NCBI RefSeq assembly: GCF_001514285.1
Contig: NZ_KQ949029.1
Span: 416,800 to 480,799, forward strand
DNA: 64,000 nucleotides
Reading direction: 5' to 3'
Source of the DNA: Streptomyces sp. DSM 15324
Lineage (GTDB): Bacteria > Actinomycetota > Actinomycetes > Streptomycetales > Streptomycetaceae
The notes below the pieces were generated by a model. It saw only the letters and a list, made by a program, of their open reading frames with translations. It did no database searches and was not told where the DNA came from. Every line of letters starts with the position of its first letter. Within the stretch, counting starts at the first letter, position 1. Both the position numbers and the translations under genes were made by a program. Below, one piece after another: positions 26,437 through 35,142 of the stretch.

Positions 26437-27768
26437 ATGCCCGCCCCCACCCGACTGCTCGCCGCGGCCGTGACCGTGGCCGCCTGCCTCGGTGCGACGG
26501 CCGTCCCGGCCGACGCAGCCGGTGACACCGCCACGGACGCCGTGGTCTCGCGCGGTGTCACCATCCCCACCTTCTACAACCCGCCCGCCAACCTCCCGTC
26601 GGCCGACGGCGCCCTGGTCCGCACCGAACCGCTCCCCCTCGCCCTGAGCCTGCCCGGTGTCGACGGCCCGCTCCCCGGCACGGCGACCCGACTGATGTAC
26701 AAGTCCACCGACTCCGCCGGCGGTCCCGTCGCGGTCACCGGCGCCTACATCGAACCGACGGCCGCCTGGCGGGGCGGCGGGGCGCGTCCGCTGGTCGTGG
26801 TGGCCCCCGGCACGATGGGCCAGGGCGACCAGTGCGCCGCCTCCCTCGGACTGGAGCGTCCGCTCATCGTCAACCTCCAGACCCTGTCGGTCGGTTACGA
26901 GAACCTGGCGATGTACCGGCTGCTGGCGCGCGGCGTCGCCGTCGTCGTCACCGACTATCCCGGGCTGGGCTCCACGGACCGGCTGCACACCTACGTCAAC
27001 CGGGTCGACGAGGCGCACGCCGTCCTGGACGCCGTCCGCGCCGCCCGCTCCCTCGGCGGTACGTCGCTCACGGCCGCCTCCCGGGTCGCGCTGTACGGCT
27101 ACAGCCAGGGCGGCGGAGCCACGGCGGCCGCCGCCGAACTCCAGCCCTCCTACGCCCCCGACGTCACCCTCGCCGGGACCTACAGCGGCGCCCCGCCCGC
27201 CGACCTGGCCGCGGTCACCCGGGCCATCGACGGCAGCGACCTGGCGGGGGCGCTCGGCTGGTCGGTGAACGGGTTCGTGCAGTCCGACCCCAAGCTGAAG
27301 CCGATCGCGGAGGCCCATCTCAACGCGGCCGGCAAGGCGGCCCTCAAGGACCTGTCGACCATGTGCGTGGGCGAGGCCCTGCTCGCCTACAACTCGGCCC
27401 GCAGCACCTCCTGGACCACCGACGGCAGGTCCATCGGGGACATCATCGAGGAGGAGCCGGCGCTCCAGGCGTTCCTGGCCGACCAGCGCATCGGCCGGCT
27501 GAAGCCGGCGTCCCCGGTGCGGCTGGCGACGGGCACCGCCGACAATCTCGTCCCCCACGCCCAGGCACGGGCGCTCGCCGCGGCCTGGTGCGCGAAGGGC
27601 GGGAACGTCACGTACAAGCCGGTGGTGCTGCCGGGTCTGGGCCGGGCCCTGCTCAACCACTTCGCCCCTCTGCTCGCCGACCAGGGCGCCGCGATCGCGT
27701 GGCTGACCGACCGGCTCGAAGGACAGCCGACGTCGTCGAACTGCGCGACGCTGCCGCTGAAGCCGTGA
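26437..27768 (+). CDS. Secreted lipase (alpha/beta hydrolase, LIP family)
   Basis: 443 aa. Signal peptide MPAPTRLLAAAVTVAACLGA with cleavage after ADAAG at about residue 29. Alpha/beta hydrolase features: PLVVVAPGTMGQGDQCAAS (oxyanion region), VVVTDYPGLGS, nucleophile elbow ALYGYSQGGGATA (Ser), an Asp in LATGTADNLVPH, and a C-terminal catalytic His in LLNHFAP. It resembles fungal-type secretory lipases. ATG 26437 follows CCGGAGG. The gene is followed immediately by the octanucleotide array. Confidence 0.9.
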   Translation: MPAPTRLLAAAVTVAACLGATAVPADAAGDTATDAVVSRGVTIPTFYNPPANLPSADGALVRTEPLPLALSLPGVDGPLPGTATRLMYKSTDSAGGPVAVTGAYIEPTAAWRGGGARPLVVVAPGTMGQGDQCAASLGLERPLIVNLQTLSVGYENLAMYRLLARGVAVVVTDYPGLGSTDRLHTYVNRVDEAHAVLDAVRAARSLGGTSLTAASRVALYGYSQGGGATAAAAELQPSYAPDVTLAGTYSGAPPADLAAVTRAIDGSDLAGALGWSVNGFVQSDPKLKPIAEAHLNAAGKAALKDLSTMCVGEALLAYNSARSTSWTTDGRSIGDIIEEEPALQAFLADQRIGRLKPASPVRLATGTADNLVPHAQARALAAAWCAKGGNVTYKPVVLPGLGRALLNHFAPLLADQGAAIAWLTDRLEGQPTSSNCATLPLKP

Positions 27769-27781
27769 CGCTCCGGGCCGG

Positions 27782-28040
27782 GAAGCCCGGAGGCCCTGGG
27801 CCCGGAGGCCCGGACGCCGGGACGCCCGCAGACCCGGAGACCCGGACGCCCAGACACGGAGGCCAGGACGCCGGGAAGCCGCGAAGCCGGGAGGCTCGGA
27901 CGCCGGGAAGCCCGGAGACCCAGAAACCCGGAGGCCCGGACGCCCGCAGCCCCGGAGACCCGGACGCCCGGACGCCCGCAGACCCGGAGACCCGGAGACC
28001 CGGAGACCCGGACGCCCGGAGATCCGGAGACCCGGAGGCC
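27782..28040. repeat. Octanucleotide tandem-repeat array
   Basis: About 32 copies of an 8-bp unit in register, consensus [AG]CCCGGA[CG], most regular from 27960 to 28035 (ACCCGGAG and GCCCGGAC alternate). It fills the lipase-MOSC intergenic gap, ending about 38 bp before the MOSC start. Because 8 is not a multiple of 3, all frames stay open on both strands (8-residue peptide repeats on the - strand), but none shows coding bias. Slippage could change length. Confidence 0.88.
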
Positions 28041-28077
28041 ATGAACGTCACCCGCCGCCGCGGCCTAGGCTGAGGCC

Positions 28078-28611
28078 ATGGTCGAGATCGAGGTGGTGGA
28101 GTTGCTGGTGTCGGCCGCCCACCGGTTCGCCGGGCGCCCCTCGGACGGACCGGCGGACGGGCCCGAGGACGAGTCGGTGTCCCGGGTGGAGGTCCGACGG
28201 GGTCTGGGGCTGGTCGGCGACCGGTACTTCGGCCGTCCGGCACACCGGGACGCGGCGGTGACCCTCATGGCCGTCGAGAGTCTGCCGGTGGGCCCGGACG
28301 GCTCCCCGGGGCTGCGGCAGACCCGGCGGAACGTCCTGCTCAGGGGCGTCGACATCGACTCCTGCGTCGGCTCGACGATCGCGCTCGACAGCGGGGCCGG
28401 ACCCGTGGTGTTCGCCGTCAACCGGCCGGCCCGGCCGTGCGCCTGGATGGACGTCACGGTCGGGCCGGGGGCACGGCGTGCCCTGCGCGACAAGGGCGGC
28501 GTACGGTGCACGCCGTTGTCGGACGGCGTACTGACCGTCGGCCGGGCGACGTTCGAGGTGGTCGACGCACCGCCGGGGGCGGACCCGGGCGGTGCCCGTC
28601 AGCCGAGGTGA
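28078..28611 (+). CDS. MOSC domain protein
   Basis: 177 aa. MOSC features: VEVRRGLGLVGDRYFGR at the start, QTRRNVLLRGVDIDSCVG and a conserved Cys in RPARPCAWMDVTVGPGA, the residue that carries sulphur or binds molybdenum cofactor in this family (mARC, YiiM). There is no N-terminal beta-barrel domain, so it is the short stand-alone type. Its first 38 bp of upstream DNA separate it from the octanucleotide array, so the array may lie in its promoter. The last 13 bp overlap the convergent chitosanase gene. Confidence 0.87.
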   Translation: MVEIEVVELLVSAAHRFAGRPSDGPADGPEDESVSRVEVRRGLGLVGDRYFGRPAHRDAAVTLMAVESLPVGPDGSPGLRQTRRNVLLRGVDIDSCVGSTIALDSGAGPVVFAVNRPARPCAWMDVTVGPGARRALRDKGGVRCTPLSDGVLTVGRATFEVVDAPPGADPGGARQPR

Positions 28612-29420
28612 TAGCTGTCGCCGTAGACCTTCCAGTCCAGCGGCGGGTCCAGGTCGAGGTTTCCCTTGCGCAGGAAGACCCGCTGGGCGGTGTCGACGCG
28701 GCTGGTGTCGCTGTGCGCCTCCTCCTGCTTCATGGCCCAGACACGCGCGTCGAGGAAGGCGTTGAGGTACGTCGTCTCGTTGCCGCCCTGGGCCGGCGGC
28801 TTGGCGCTGCGCAGAGCCCGCTTGCGGATGTTGCGGAAGCTGGTGGAATCGTCGCCGTCGCCGTGCATCACGATCGCGTCGTAGTAGGCGAACTGGCCGA
28901 GGGCCCGCAGGCCGTCCGCCTTGCCCTGCTTGACGGCAGGGTTGAAGTAGACCCGGTCGCGCTCGTCGTCCTGCGCCTTCTGGAACGCGGTGTCCTGGGC
29001 GGCCTTGCGCCAGTCCTTGGGGTAGTTCGGATCGAGCCCCGCGTGGGAGTCGCTCCCGTCGACCGAGCGGAGGGCCGGGAGGTACTTGGCGAGGACGTTG
29101 CCGGGCTTGCGGTCGGTGTAGAGCTGCACGAGGTCGAGCATGTCGCCGGTGCCGGAGCAGAAGCCGATGATCCCGGCGGTGTAGCCGCGGCCGTCGCCGA
29201 TGTCCTCGATGTACCTGTACTGGGCCTTCCAGTCGAGCGAGGAGTTCTCCGCGCTCGACACCAGTTTCATCGCGATCTCCTTCTTCGCCGGGTCGTCGAG
29301 CCCGGCCGCGGTCACGGCGCCCGCCCGGGCCGGGGCGAGCAGCGGGGCTGCCGCCACGGTCCCGGCCAGGGCACCGGTGAGGGCGAGGAAGGTACGGCGG
29401 GAGGCGGGAATGGGCACCAC
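28599..29420 (-). CDS. csnA: GH46 chitosanase, Tat-secreted
   Basis: 273 aa from GTG 29420, which has GGAG five bases upstream; GTG 29417 is adjacent. Classic Tat signal SRRTFLALTGALAGTVAAAP. The mature part matches GH46: the acid Glu58 in LVSSAENSSLDW and Asp76 in EDIGDGRGY (spacing of 18, as in Streptomyces N174 chitosanase). It hydrolyses the beta-1,4 links of chitosan outside the cell. The palindrome at 29453 is in the promoter and suggests control by a chitosan-responsive repressor (CsnR-like). It overlaps the convergent MOSC gene. Confidence 0.96.
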   Translation of the reverse strand: MVPIPASRRTFLALTGALAGTVAAAPLLAPARAGAVTAAGLDDPAKKEIAMKLVSSAENSSLDWKAQYRYIEDIGDGRGYTAGIIGFCSGTGDMLDLVQLYTDRKPGNVLAKYLPALRSVDGSDSHAGLDPNYPKDWRKAAQDTAFQKAQDDERDRVYFNPAVKQGKADGLRALGQFAYYDAIVMHGDGDDSTSFRNIRKRALRSAKPPAQGGNETTYLNAFLDARVWAMKQEEAHSDTSRVDTAQRVFLRKGNLDLDPPLDWKVYGDSYHLG

Positions 29421-29452
29421 AGTGGCTCCAGGGGGTGGGGGGCGAGCGAACT

Positions 29453-29471
29453 GACAGGAAAGTTTCCTATC
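29453..29471. promoter_or_regulatory. Palindromic operator of the chitosanase gene
   Basis: GACAGGAAAGTTTCCTATC, with inner arms AGGAAA and TTTCCT about a single central base and outer GA/TC. It lies 33 bp upstream of the start codon. It resembles the operator reported for CsnR, the ROK-family repressor of csnA in Streptomyces (recalled, not checked). Confidence 0.75.
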
Positions 29472-29564
29472 AAGTCGCCCGCACAGAAGTAACCCCACCG
29501 CAAGCATGTTCGTACGATCGAACGAGCACACTTCCGGCCACTTCCGCTTCCGGGTACGGCAGGC

Positions 29565-30608
29565 TCAGCCCAGCGTGCCGAGGCGGGCGTCCCGCCACAG
29601 GTCGACGCCGGCGTCGGTGGCGTACCGGTCGATCTCGGCGAGCTCCTCCGCGCTGAAGTGAAGGTTCTTCAGCGCCGCCACGTTCTGCTCGAGTTGCTCG
29701 GTCCGCGAGGCGCCGATCACCAGGGAGGTGACCCGTGGGTCCCGGAGCGCCCAGGCCAGGGCCATCTGGGCGAGCGTCTGCCCGCGCCGGCCCGCGACCG
29801 CGTCGAGGGCACGCAGCCGGCCGACCATGTCGTCGGAGAGCCATGCCGCGTCCAGCGAGGTGCCCCGGGCCGCGCGGGAGTCCTCGGGGACGCCCTGGAG
29901 ATAGCGCCCGGTCAGCATCCCCTGGGCCAGCGCCGTGAACCCGATGATGCCGACCCCCTCCTCCTGGGCGACGTCCAGCAGGCCGTCGGTCTCGATCCAG
30001 CGGTTGAGCATGCTGTACGACGGCTGGTGGATGAGCAGCGGCGTCCCCAGTTCCCGCAGCAGGCCCGCGGCGACACGGGTGCGTTCCGCGTCGTAGGACG
30101 AGATGCCGACGTAGAGGGCCTTGCCCTGGCGCACCGCGGTGGCCAGCGCCGACATCGTCTCCTCGAGGGGCGTGGTGGTGTCCAGGCGGTGGGAGTAGAA
30201 GATGTCGACGTAGTCGAGGCCCATCCGGCGGAGTGACTGGTCCAGCGAGGCCAGAAGGTACTTGCGCGAGCCGCCGCCCTGTCCGTAGGGGCCGGGCCAC
30301 ATGTCCCAGCCGGCCTTGGTGGAGATCACCAGCTCGTCGCGGTAGGGCCCGAGGTCCCGCTTCATCAGGCGGCCGAAATTGAGCTCTGCCGCGCCGTAGG
30401 GCGGACCGTAGTTGTTCGCCAGATCGTGGTGGGTGATCCCCAGGTCGAAGGCGCGCAGCGCGATCTCACGCTGCTTCTCGAACGGCCGGTCGTCACCGAA
30501 GTTGTGCCAGTACCCGAGGGACAGGGCGGGGAGGTCGAGTCCGGAGCGGCCGGTTCGGCGGTAGAGCATGCCGTTGTCGTAACGCTCCGGGTGCGCGACG
30601 TGGGTCAT
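29565..30608 (-). CDS. Aldo/keto reductase (YghZ/L-glyceraldehyde 3-phosphate reductase-like)
   Basis: 347 aa from ATG 30608; ATG 30692 adds an unlikely extension. The catalytic Asp-Tyr-Lys-His set is visible: DLANNYGPPYGAAE, VISTKAGWDMWPGPYG, YVDIFYSHRLD. NADPH-binding parts are ALYVGISSYDAERT and VTSLVIGASRTEQLEQN. The NYGPPYGAAE motif and the length are those of the YghZ/Kv-beta-like AKR14 group, which reduce small aldehydes. It is an isolated gene in this window. Confidence 0.92.
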   Translation of the reverse strand: MTHVAHPERYDNGMLYRRTGRSGLDLPALSLGYWHNFGDDRPFEKQREIALRAFDLGITHHDLANNYGPPYGAAELNFGRLMKRDLGPYRDELVISTKAGWDMWPGPYGQGGGSRKYLLASLDQSLRRMGLDYVDIFYSHRLDTTTPLEETMSALATAVRQGKALYVGISSYDAERTRVAAGLLRELGTPLLIHQPSYSMLNRWIETDGLLDVAQEEGVGIIGFTALAQGMLTGRYLQGVPEDSRAARGTSLDAAWLSDDMVGRLRALDAVAGRRGQTLAQMALAWALRDPRVTSLVIGASRTEQLEQNVAALKNLHFSAEELAEIDRYATDAGVDLWRDARLGTLG

Positions 30609-30714
30609 GGAGGGGTCTCCCAAGAGGTCCGGGGTCACTGGGGCACAGAAAACCACGGATCGAGCCGACCGGGCCTGATCCCGGATGCCCACGGTCTTCG
30701 GGCGGCACCGGCCT

Positions 30715-30987
30715 TCAGGGGGTACCCGGAGCGTCGCCGCGCCAGTCGAAGCGGGTGGTGTCGGTGGGGCGCCGTGCGTACAGGGTGCGGCCGCCGGGGC
30801 CGTAGCGGCCTATCTCCGTGGTGAGTTCCACCTCGCCCGGCTCCTGGTCGGCGCGGTCCGTGACGTCGAGCAGCAGGCCGTCCAGCGGGCCGCCCACCAG
30901 CTCGGCGTACGCACGGTCCGGGCGGGGGCCCGCGTCGTCGTGATCGGCGCCGTACACCCGGCCCCGCAAGAACTCAGCCTCGTCCAT
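30715..30987 (-). CDS. Small conserved hypothetical protein
   Basis: 90 aa from ATG 30987 (MDEAEFLRGRVYGADHDD). A repeated gl-type motif (AYAELVGGPLDGLLLDV) is followed by a charged C-terminus ending RRPTDTTRFDWRGDAPG. No signal peptide. The ribosome binding site is weak. I do not recognise the family; similar small acidic proteins are common in Streptomyces. It sits between the aldo/keto reductase gene and the divergent membrane protein gene, with no obvious operon. Confidence 0.6.
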   Translation of the reverse strand: MDEAEFLRGRVYGADHDDAGPRPDRAYAELVGGPLDGLLLDVTDRADQEPGEVELTTEIGRYGPGGRTLYARRPTDTTRFDWRGDAPGTP

Positions 30988-31169
30988 GACCAGCAGCTTG
31001 GCACGCCCCACTGACAACGCCCGGCCGGACGGGGCCCCGGAAAGGCTCGCGGGCCGGGCCGGAACGCGGGGCGCACGGGGGCGCACGGGAGCGTTCGCCG
31101 CATCGGTGGCGCGTCGACGGGTAGCCCCCTCTCACTCGCACATCGGGGCGTACGGGCTGGGGGACGACC

Positions 31170-31868
31170 GTGACGGCAGGCGGGCGGGCGCGATTACCGG
31201 AGGGCGGGTCGGGGCGGGACCGGCGGCGCCGCGCGGTGCGGGAGCTGCGGGCGGCGGGCCGGGACGGGCCCCGGTTACGGGAGGTGCTGCCCGCGCTGGC
31301 CCTGCTGATCGTGGCCGTGTGCGCGCTGGTCGTGGGACTGGTGCTGGTCTCCCGCCGGTTCGGCGCCTGGGCCTGCGTCCCGGTCCTGGCGGTGTGCACG
31401 GTCGCCGGTGCGGCGCTGCGGCGCCGCTCGCGGCCCTACGCCCGGCGGCGCGGCGGTCGCTACACCGCGCTGGAGCTGGCGGAGCTGGACATGCCGGCGC
31501 TGGTGGTGGCCGTGGCCCGGATGCTGCGGCGGGACGGCTGGCGGGTGCTGCCGCCGCCGCGCCACGACGTGCTGCATCTCGCCGCCCGGGACGGCCGGGG
31601 GCGGGTGCTCGACGTGGCGTTCCGTCCGGTGGCGGAACCGCTGCCCGACGAGGACGGGGCCTGTTCCTGCCGGACGCGGCCGGCGGCGCGCGGCTGGGCG
31701 GCTCCGGCGCTGCGGCTCGTGGTGCACCGGGGCACGTTCACCCACCGCGACGAGGTGTGGGCCGCGCGCCAGGGCCACACCTATCTGATCGACGGCCCCC
31801 GGCTGCTGCTGTGGGCGGGCGGCACCCCGCTGGCCCAGCTCGCGGCGGACGCCTCTCCCCAGCGGTGA
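31170..31868 (+). CDS. Membrane protein with Mrr/restriction-endonuclease-like tail
   Basis: 232 aa from GTG 31170 (G-rich leader). Basic N-terminus, two hydrophobic segments (about residues 40-60 and 66-82), then a soluble part. That part starts LDMPALVVAVARMLRRDGWRVL, close to the first helix of Mrr-type nuclease folds, and ends VVHRGTFTHRDEVWAARQGH and YLIDGPRLLLWAGGTPL, matching the Mrr C-terminal Leu/Trp pattern. The usual D/E-x-K active site is not clear (HDVLHLAARDGRGRVLDVAF), so it is probably degenerate. Possibly a non-nuclease, membrane-attached relative. Moderate confidence. Confidence 0.65.
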   Translation: MTAGGRARLPEGGSGRDRRRRAVRELRAAGRDGPRLREVLPALALLIVAVCALVVGLVLVSRRFGAWACVPVLAVCTVAGAALRRRSRPYARRRGGRYTALELAELDMPALVVAVARMLRRDGWRVLPPPRHDVLHLAARDGRGRVLDVAFRPVAEPLPDEDGACSCRTRPAARGWAAPALRLVVHRGTFTHRDEVWAARQGHTYLIDGPRLLLWAGGTPLAQLAADASPQR

Positions 31869-31880
31869 GCGGGGCGGCAC

Positions 31881-31925
31881 GACCACCGCCGCCCGGACCC
31901 TCGGGGGCCCGGGGCGGCGGTGGTC
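31881..31925. terminator. GC-rich hairpin terminator
   Basis: GACCACCGCCGCCCGG pairs with CCCGGGGCGGCGGTGGTC with one or two bulges, between the convergent ends of the membrane-protein gene (31868) and the M4 protease gene (31986). Confidence 0.65.
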
Positions 31926-31985
31926 GGGGAGCCGTCCCCCGGCCCCGGGGCGGCCGGGCCGCCCGGGGTCAGGGGACGATCCGGG

Positions 31986-34256
31986 TCAGGGCGTCAGCTG
32001 CCAGTTCTGGATGTAGCCCACGTCGATCGACGCGCGGTCCTGGACGCGCAGCTTCCAGGTGCCGTTGAGCGGCTGGGCGGAGGCGTTGACGCTGAAGGTC
32101 TGGTCGACGTTGTCGGCGGAGCCGCCGCTGCGGTTGAGCAGCGAGTAGACCGTGCCGTTCGGGCCGACGAGGTCGACCGTCAGGTCACCGCGGTAGGTGT
32201 GGACGATGTTGACGTAGACCGAGGTGGTGGCGGAGGCGTTGCCGTCGCGGCCGGTGATGGTGACCGGGGACTCGACGGCGGGGCCGTTGTCCGGGATGTC
32301 GACCCGGGTGGCGTTGGCGTAGATGTACGCGATCCGCCAGCTGAAGGTGTCCGTGACGGACGCCCCCGTGCTGTCGGTGACCTTGAGGGTCACGTCACCG
32401 GTGCCCAGGGTGGTCGGCGTGCCCGAGATCAGACCGCTCGGGCTGATGCTCAGCCCGTCCGGCAGTCCGGTGGCCTCGTAGGTCAGGCCGGCGCCCGAGT
32501 TGGTGGTGTAGGCGTCCACCTGGAGGCTGACCGCCTGGCCGATGCCGCTGGTCTGGTCGGCGATCGGGGCGACGTTGACGCCGAGGGCGATCCGGTTGCC
32601 GACGTTGATGCCGGCCCAGGCGTCGGCGACGGCGAGGTAGGTCGGGCTGTAGGCGCCGAAGAGGTCGGCGGCGGCCGACAGGGTGGCGGTGCGGGCACCG
32701 GCGTAGTTCGTCGACGAGGTCATGTACGTCGTCAGCGCCCGGTACCAGATCGCGGCGGCGTTGGTGATGCCGATGCCGGTCACGGGCCGGCCGTCGGAGG
32801 TCGGGCTGTTGTAGGAGACGCCGTTGATCGTCTTGGCGCCGCTGCCCTCGGAGAGCAGGTAGAAGAAGTGGTTCGCGGGGCCCGAGGAGTAGTGGACGTC
32901 GAGGCTGCCCAGGGTGGAGCTCCAGCTGTCGCTGGAGGAGCCGTCCTTGGAGGGCTTGTCCATGTAGCGCAGCGGGGTGCCGTTGCCGTTGATGTCGATC
33001 TTCTCGCCGACGAGGTAGTCACCGGGGTCGGCCGGGAGGTTCTCGTAGAACTCGACGGCCGCGGCGAAGATGTCCGAGGTCGCCTCGTTCAGGCCGCCGG
33101 ACTCGCCGGAGTAGGTGAGGTTGGCGGTGGCGGCGGTGACGCCGTGGCTCATCTCGTGGGCGGCCACGTCGAGGGCGGTCAGCGGGTGGGTGTTGCCCGA
33201 GCCGTCGCCGTACGTCATGCAGAAGCAGCTGTCCTGCCAGAACGCGTTGACGTAGGAGCTGCCGTAGTGGGCCCGGCTGTAGGCGGCGACCCCGTCGTTG
33301 CGGATGCCGTTGCGACCGTAAACCTCTTTGTAGTAGTCCCAGGTGGCGGCGGCGCCGAAGGCCACGTCGACACCGGCGGTCTGGCGGTTGGACGGCAGAC
33401 CGTTGCCCCAGACATCGTTGTCGTCCGTGAACAGCGTCCCAGTGCCCGAGGTGCCCTGGTTGAGGTCGTACGTCTTGTGCCCGGCGCGGCCCGGGTCGGT
33501 GAGCTGGTACGTCGAGCCCGACTGGGTGGTGCCGAGCGGGACCGTGCCGACGTACTGGCCGGTGCCGGTGCCGGTGTGCACCTTCTCCGCGGCCATGATC
33601 TGCTTGCCCGTGGTGGCGTCGGTGACGACCTGGAGTTCGCTCGGGGTGCCGTCCTCCTGGACGCCCTCGACGACCGTCTCCCAGGCCAGGACGGGCCTGC
33701 CGGTGCCGGCCCAGACGACCAGCCGGGGCGCCTTCTCGGTCTCGGAGCCCTTGACGTCGGCCTTCTTCGAGGCGGCGAGCGCCTTGCCGGTGGCGTTCGA
33801 GGCCGAGAGCTTCGGGGTCAGCGAGGGCACCTTCAGGGTGGCTCCGCTCGCCTTCGTCACGGTGGTGCGGCCGCCCTTGTCGTGCACGACCAGGTCACCG
33901 CCGAGGACGGGCAGCCCGGCGTAGGTGCGCTCGTAGCGGGTGTGGGTGGTGCCGTCGGCGTCCTTGATGACGTCCTTGACGACCAGCTTCTCCTGTCCGC
34001 CGAGGCCGAGCCGCTGGGCGGTCGTGCCGGCGGCGGTCTGCGCGCTCTTGATGAGCGAGGCGCGGCGGGCCGGGGACAGGGCGGTCGGTTCGGCGCCGGC
34101 CCGGGGCGTGGCGGTGATCCTGCCGGGGCGGGGGTCGGTGGGTGCCGCGGAGGCGGCGCCGGTCTGCATCCCGAGGGTGAGCAGGGTGCCGGCGGTGGTG
34201 AGGGCGATGAGCGAGGCGCGTCTGCGCCGGGGGGTGGCATGGTGTCGCCGGGGCAA
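31986..34256 (-). CDS. M4 (thermolysin-like) metalloprotease with P-domain
   Basis: About 756 aa from a TTG start at 34256, which has AAGGAG six bases upstream and leads straight into RRRRASLIALTTAGTLL, a signal peptide; an ATG at 34460 needs an unlikely 68-residue extension. Order: prodomain (FTP/PepSY-like), M4 catalytic domain with HEMSH (His367, zinc) and GGLNEATSDIF, an Ig-like domain (GLPDGLSISPSGLISGTP), and a C-terminal proprotein-convertase P-domain (VVHTYRGDLTVDLVGPNGT). Secreted zinc endopeptidase. Very similar in core to the gene at 49949, with a different tail. Confidence 0.93.
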   Translation of the reverse strand: MPRRHHATPRRRRASLIALTTAGTLLTLGMQTGAASAAPTDPRPGRITATPRAGAEPTALSPARRASLIKSAQTAAGTTAQRLGLGGQEKLVVKDVIKDADGTTHTRYERTYAGLPVLGGDLVVHDKGGRTTVTKASGATLKVPSLTPKLSASNATGKALAASKKADVKGSETEKAPRLVVWAGTGRPVLAWETVVEGVQEDGTPSELQVVTDATTGKQIMAAEKVHTGTGTGQYVGTVPLGTTQSGSTYQLTDPGRAGHKTYDLNQGTSGTGTLFTDDNDVWGNGLPSNRQTAGVDVAFGAAATWDYYKEVYGRNGIRNDGVAAYSRAHYGSSYVNAFWQDSCFCMTYGDGSGNTHPLTALDVAAHEMSHGVTAATANLTYSGESGGLNEATSDIFAAAVEFYENLPADPGDYLVGEKIDINGNGTPLRYMDKPSKDGSSSDSWSSTLGSLDVHYSSGPANHFFYLLSEGSGAKTINGVSYNSPTSDGRPVTGIGITNAAAIWYRALTTYMTSSTNYAGARTATLSAAADLFGAYSPTYLAVADAWAGINVGNRIALGVNVAPIADQTSGIGQAVSLQVDAYTTNSGAGLTYEATGLPDGLSISPSGLISGTPTTLGTGDVTLKVTDSTGASVTDTFSWRIAYIYANATRVDIPDNGPAVESPVTITGRDGNASATTSVYVNIVHTYRGDLTVDLVGPNGTVYSLLNRSGGSADNVDQTFSVNASAQPLNGTWKLRVQDRASIDVGYIQNWQLTP

Positions 34257-34682
34257 CGGGTTCTCCTTCGGTGCGACGGTCGGCCTCTGGTGGGGGCCGA
34301 TGGGGGGTGGGACCGACGGGATGGGCCGGTCCGGAGCGCTGCACGACTGGCGGGTGGAAGGAGGTGGGGGGTGAGGGAGTGGGGGGTGGTCGGGCATCCA
34401 CCTCATGAGGGGGGTGTGAAGGAACGGTGAATGACCGCAGCAGAGTGGCACTGAGTGCACAGCTTTGTCATGGGAATGTCAAAACTTCGGCCGGAAATGA
34501 CCATGCCGGGCTGGGCATTCGGCCCGCGGACCGAAGATTTTCAGCCGCACGCCGCGCGGCGCGCTGCGCCGAACGGGTCGCCACTGCTCCGTTCGAGTGG
34601 TCGTACAGCGCGCATCGTCGTACGGTCGGTACCGAACTACCCGGGACGCACCCGGTCCCGGGACGGGTGGGCGGGAGCCGAC
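34257..34682. other. Intergenic region, M4 protease promoter
   Basis: 426 bp between the divergent M4 protease and the secreted-protein gene at 34683. The proximal half is a C/A-rich leader (34257-34430). The distal part, around 34460-34500, is AT-richer and includes the TGTCA inverted motif. I see no further gene. Confidence 0.6.
34465..34482 (-). promoter_or_regulatory. TTGACA-type promoter element with inverted TGTCA
   Basis: On the - strand it reads TTGACATTCCCATGACAA: a consensus -35 (TTGACA) plus a second TGACA, in direct arrangement. About 200 bp upstream of the TTG start. A similar TGACA-TGTCA pair lies upstream of the second M4 gene (52496), suggesting common control. Confidence 0.5.
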
Positions 34683-35135
34683 ATGCGACACGTCACGAGG
34701 ACAGCGGTGATGCTCTGTGCGGCGCTGGGACTGACCGCGGCGATCGGCACCGCCTCGGCCACACCGGGCGCGCCGTCGGCCGGGTCGCGGCAGGTGGCCG
34801 TGCCGGTCCTGGTGGACTGCTTCTGGCACCCGCAGGTCCGGCCCGGCGCCTTCGTGCTGGCCTGCGGCGACGGCAACAGCCGGCTGACCTCGCTGCACTG
34901 GAGCCACTGGGGCACGCGGACGGCACGGGCGAGCGGGGTCAACGTGGTCAACGACTGCGTCCCGTACTGCGCGGCCGGGCACTTCCACCCGTACGCCGTG
35001 AAGGTGAAGCTCGACCATCCCAAGCCGTGGAAGAAGCACCCGCGGGTGCAGCACTACAGCCGGATGACCCTCACCTACACCGGGGCCAGGCCGGACCACT
35101 TCCCGCGGGTCGTGACCTACCCGCTCTGGAACTGA
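34683..35135 (+). CDS. Small secreted protein with four cysteines
   Basis: 150 aa. Signal peptide MRHVTRTAVMLCAALGLTAA with cleavage near ASA at about residue 24. The mature part is compact and rich in Trp and His, with four Cys (VDCFWHPQVRPG, LACGDGNSRLTS, NDCVPYCAAGHF), likely two disulphides. The C-terminal YSRMTLTYTGARPDHFPR pattern recurs in many Streptomyces secreted proteins of unknown role. GGGAG is seven bases before ATG 34683. Function unknown. Confidence 0.78.
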   Translation: MRHVTRTAVMLCAALGLTAAIGTASATPGAPSAGSRQVAVPVLVDCFWHPQVRPGAFVLACGDGNSRLTSLHWSHWGTRTARASGVNVVNDCVPYCAAGHFHPYAVKVKLDHPKPWKKHPRVQHYSRMTLTYTGARPDHFPRVVTYPLWN

Positions 35136-35142
35136 GCCCCGC

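Noticed and set aside
27653..28243. A long - strand ORF with 8-residue peptide repeats (ASGSPGLR-like)
   Set aside because: It is the reverse reading of the octanucleotide array. All frames stay open because 8 bp repeats over three turns give 24 bases; no coding bias, no start with a ribosome binding site.
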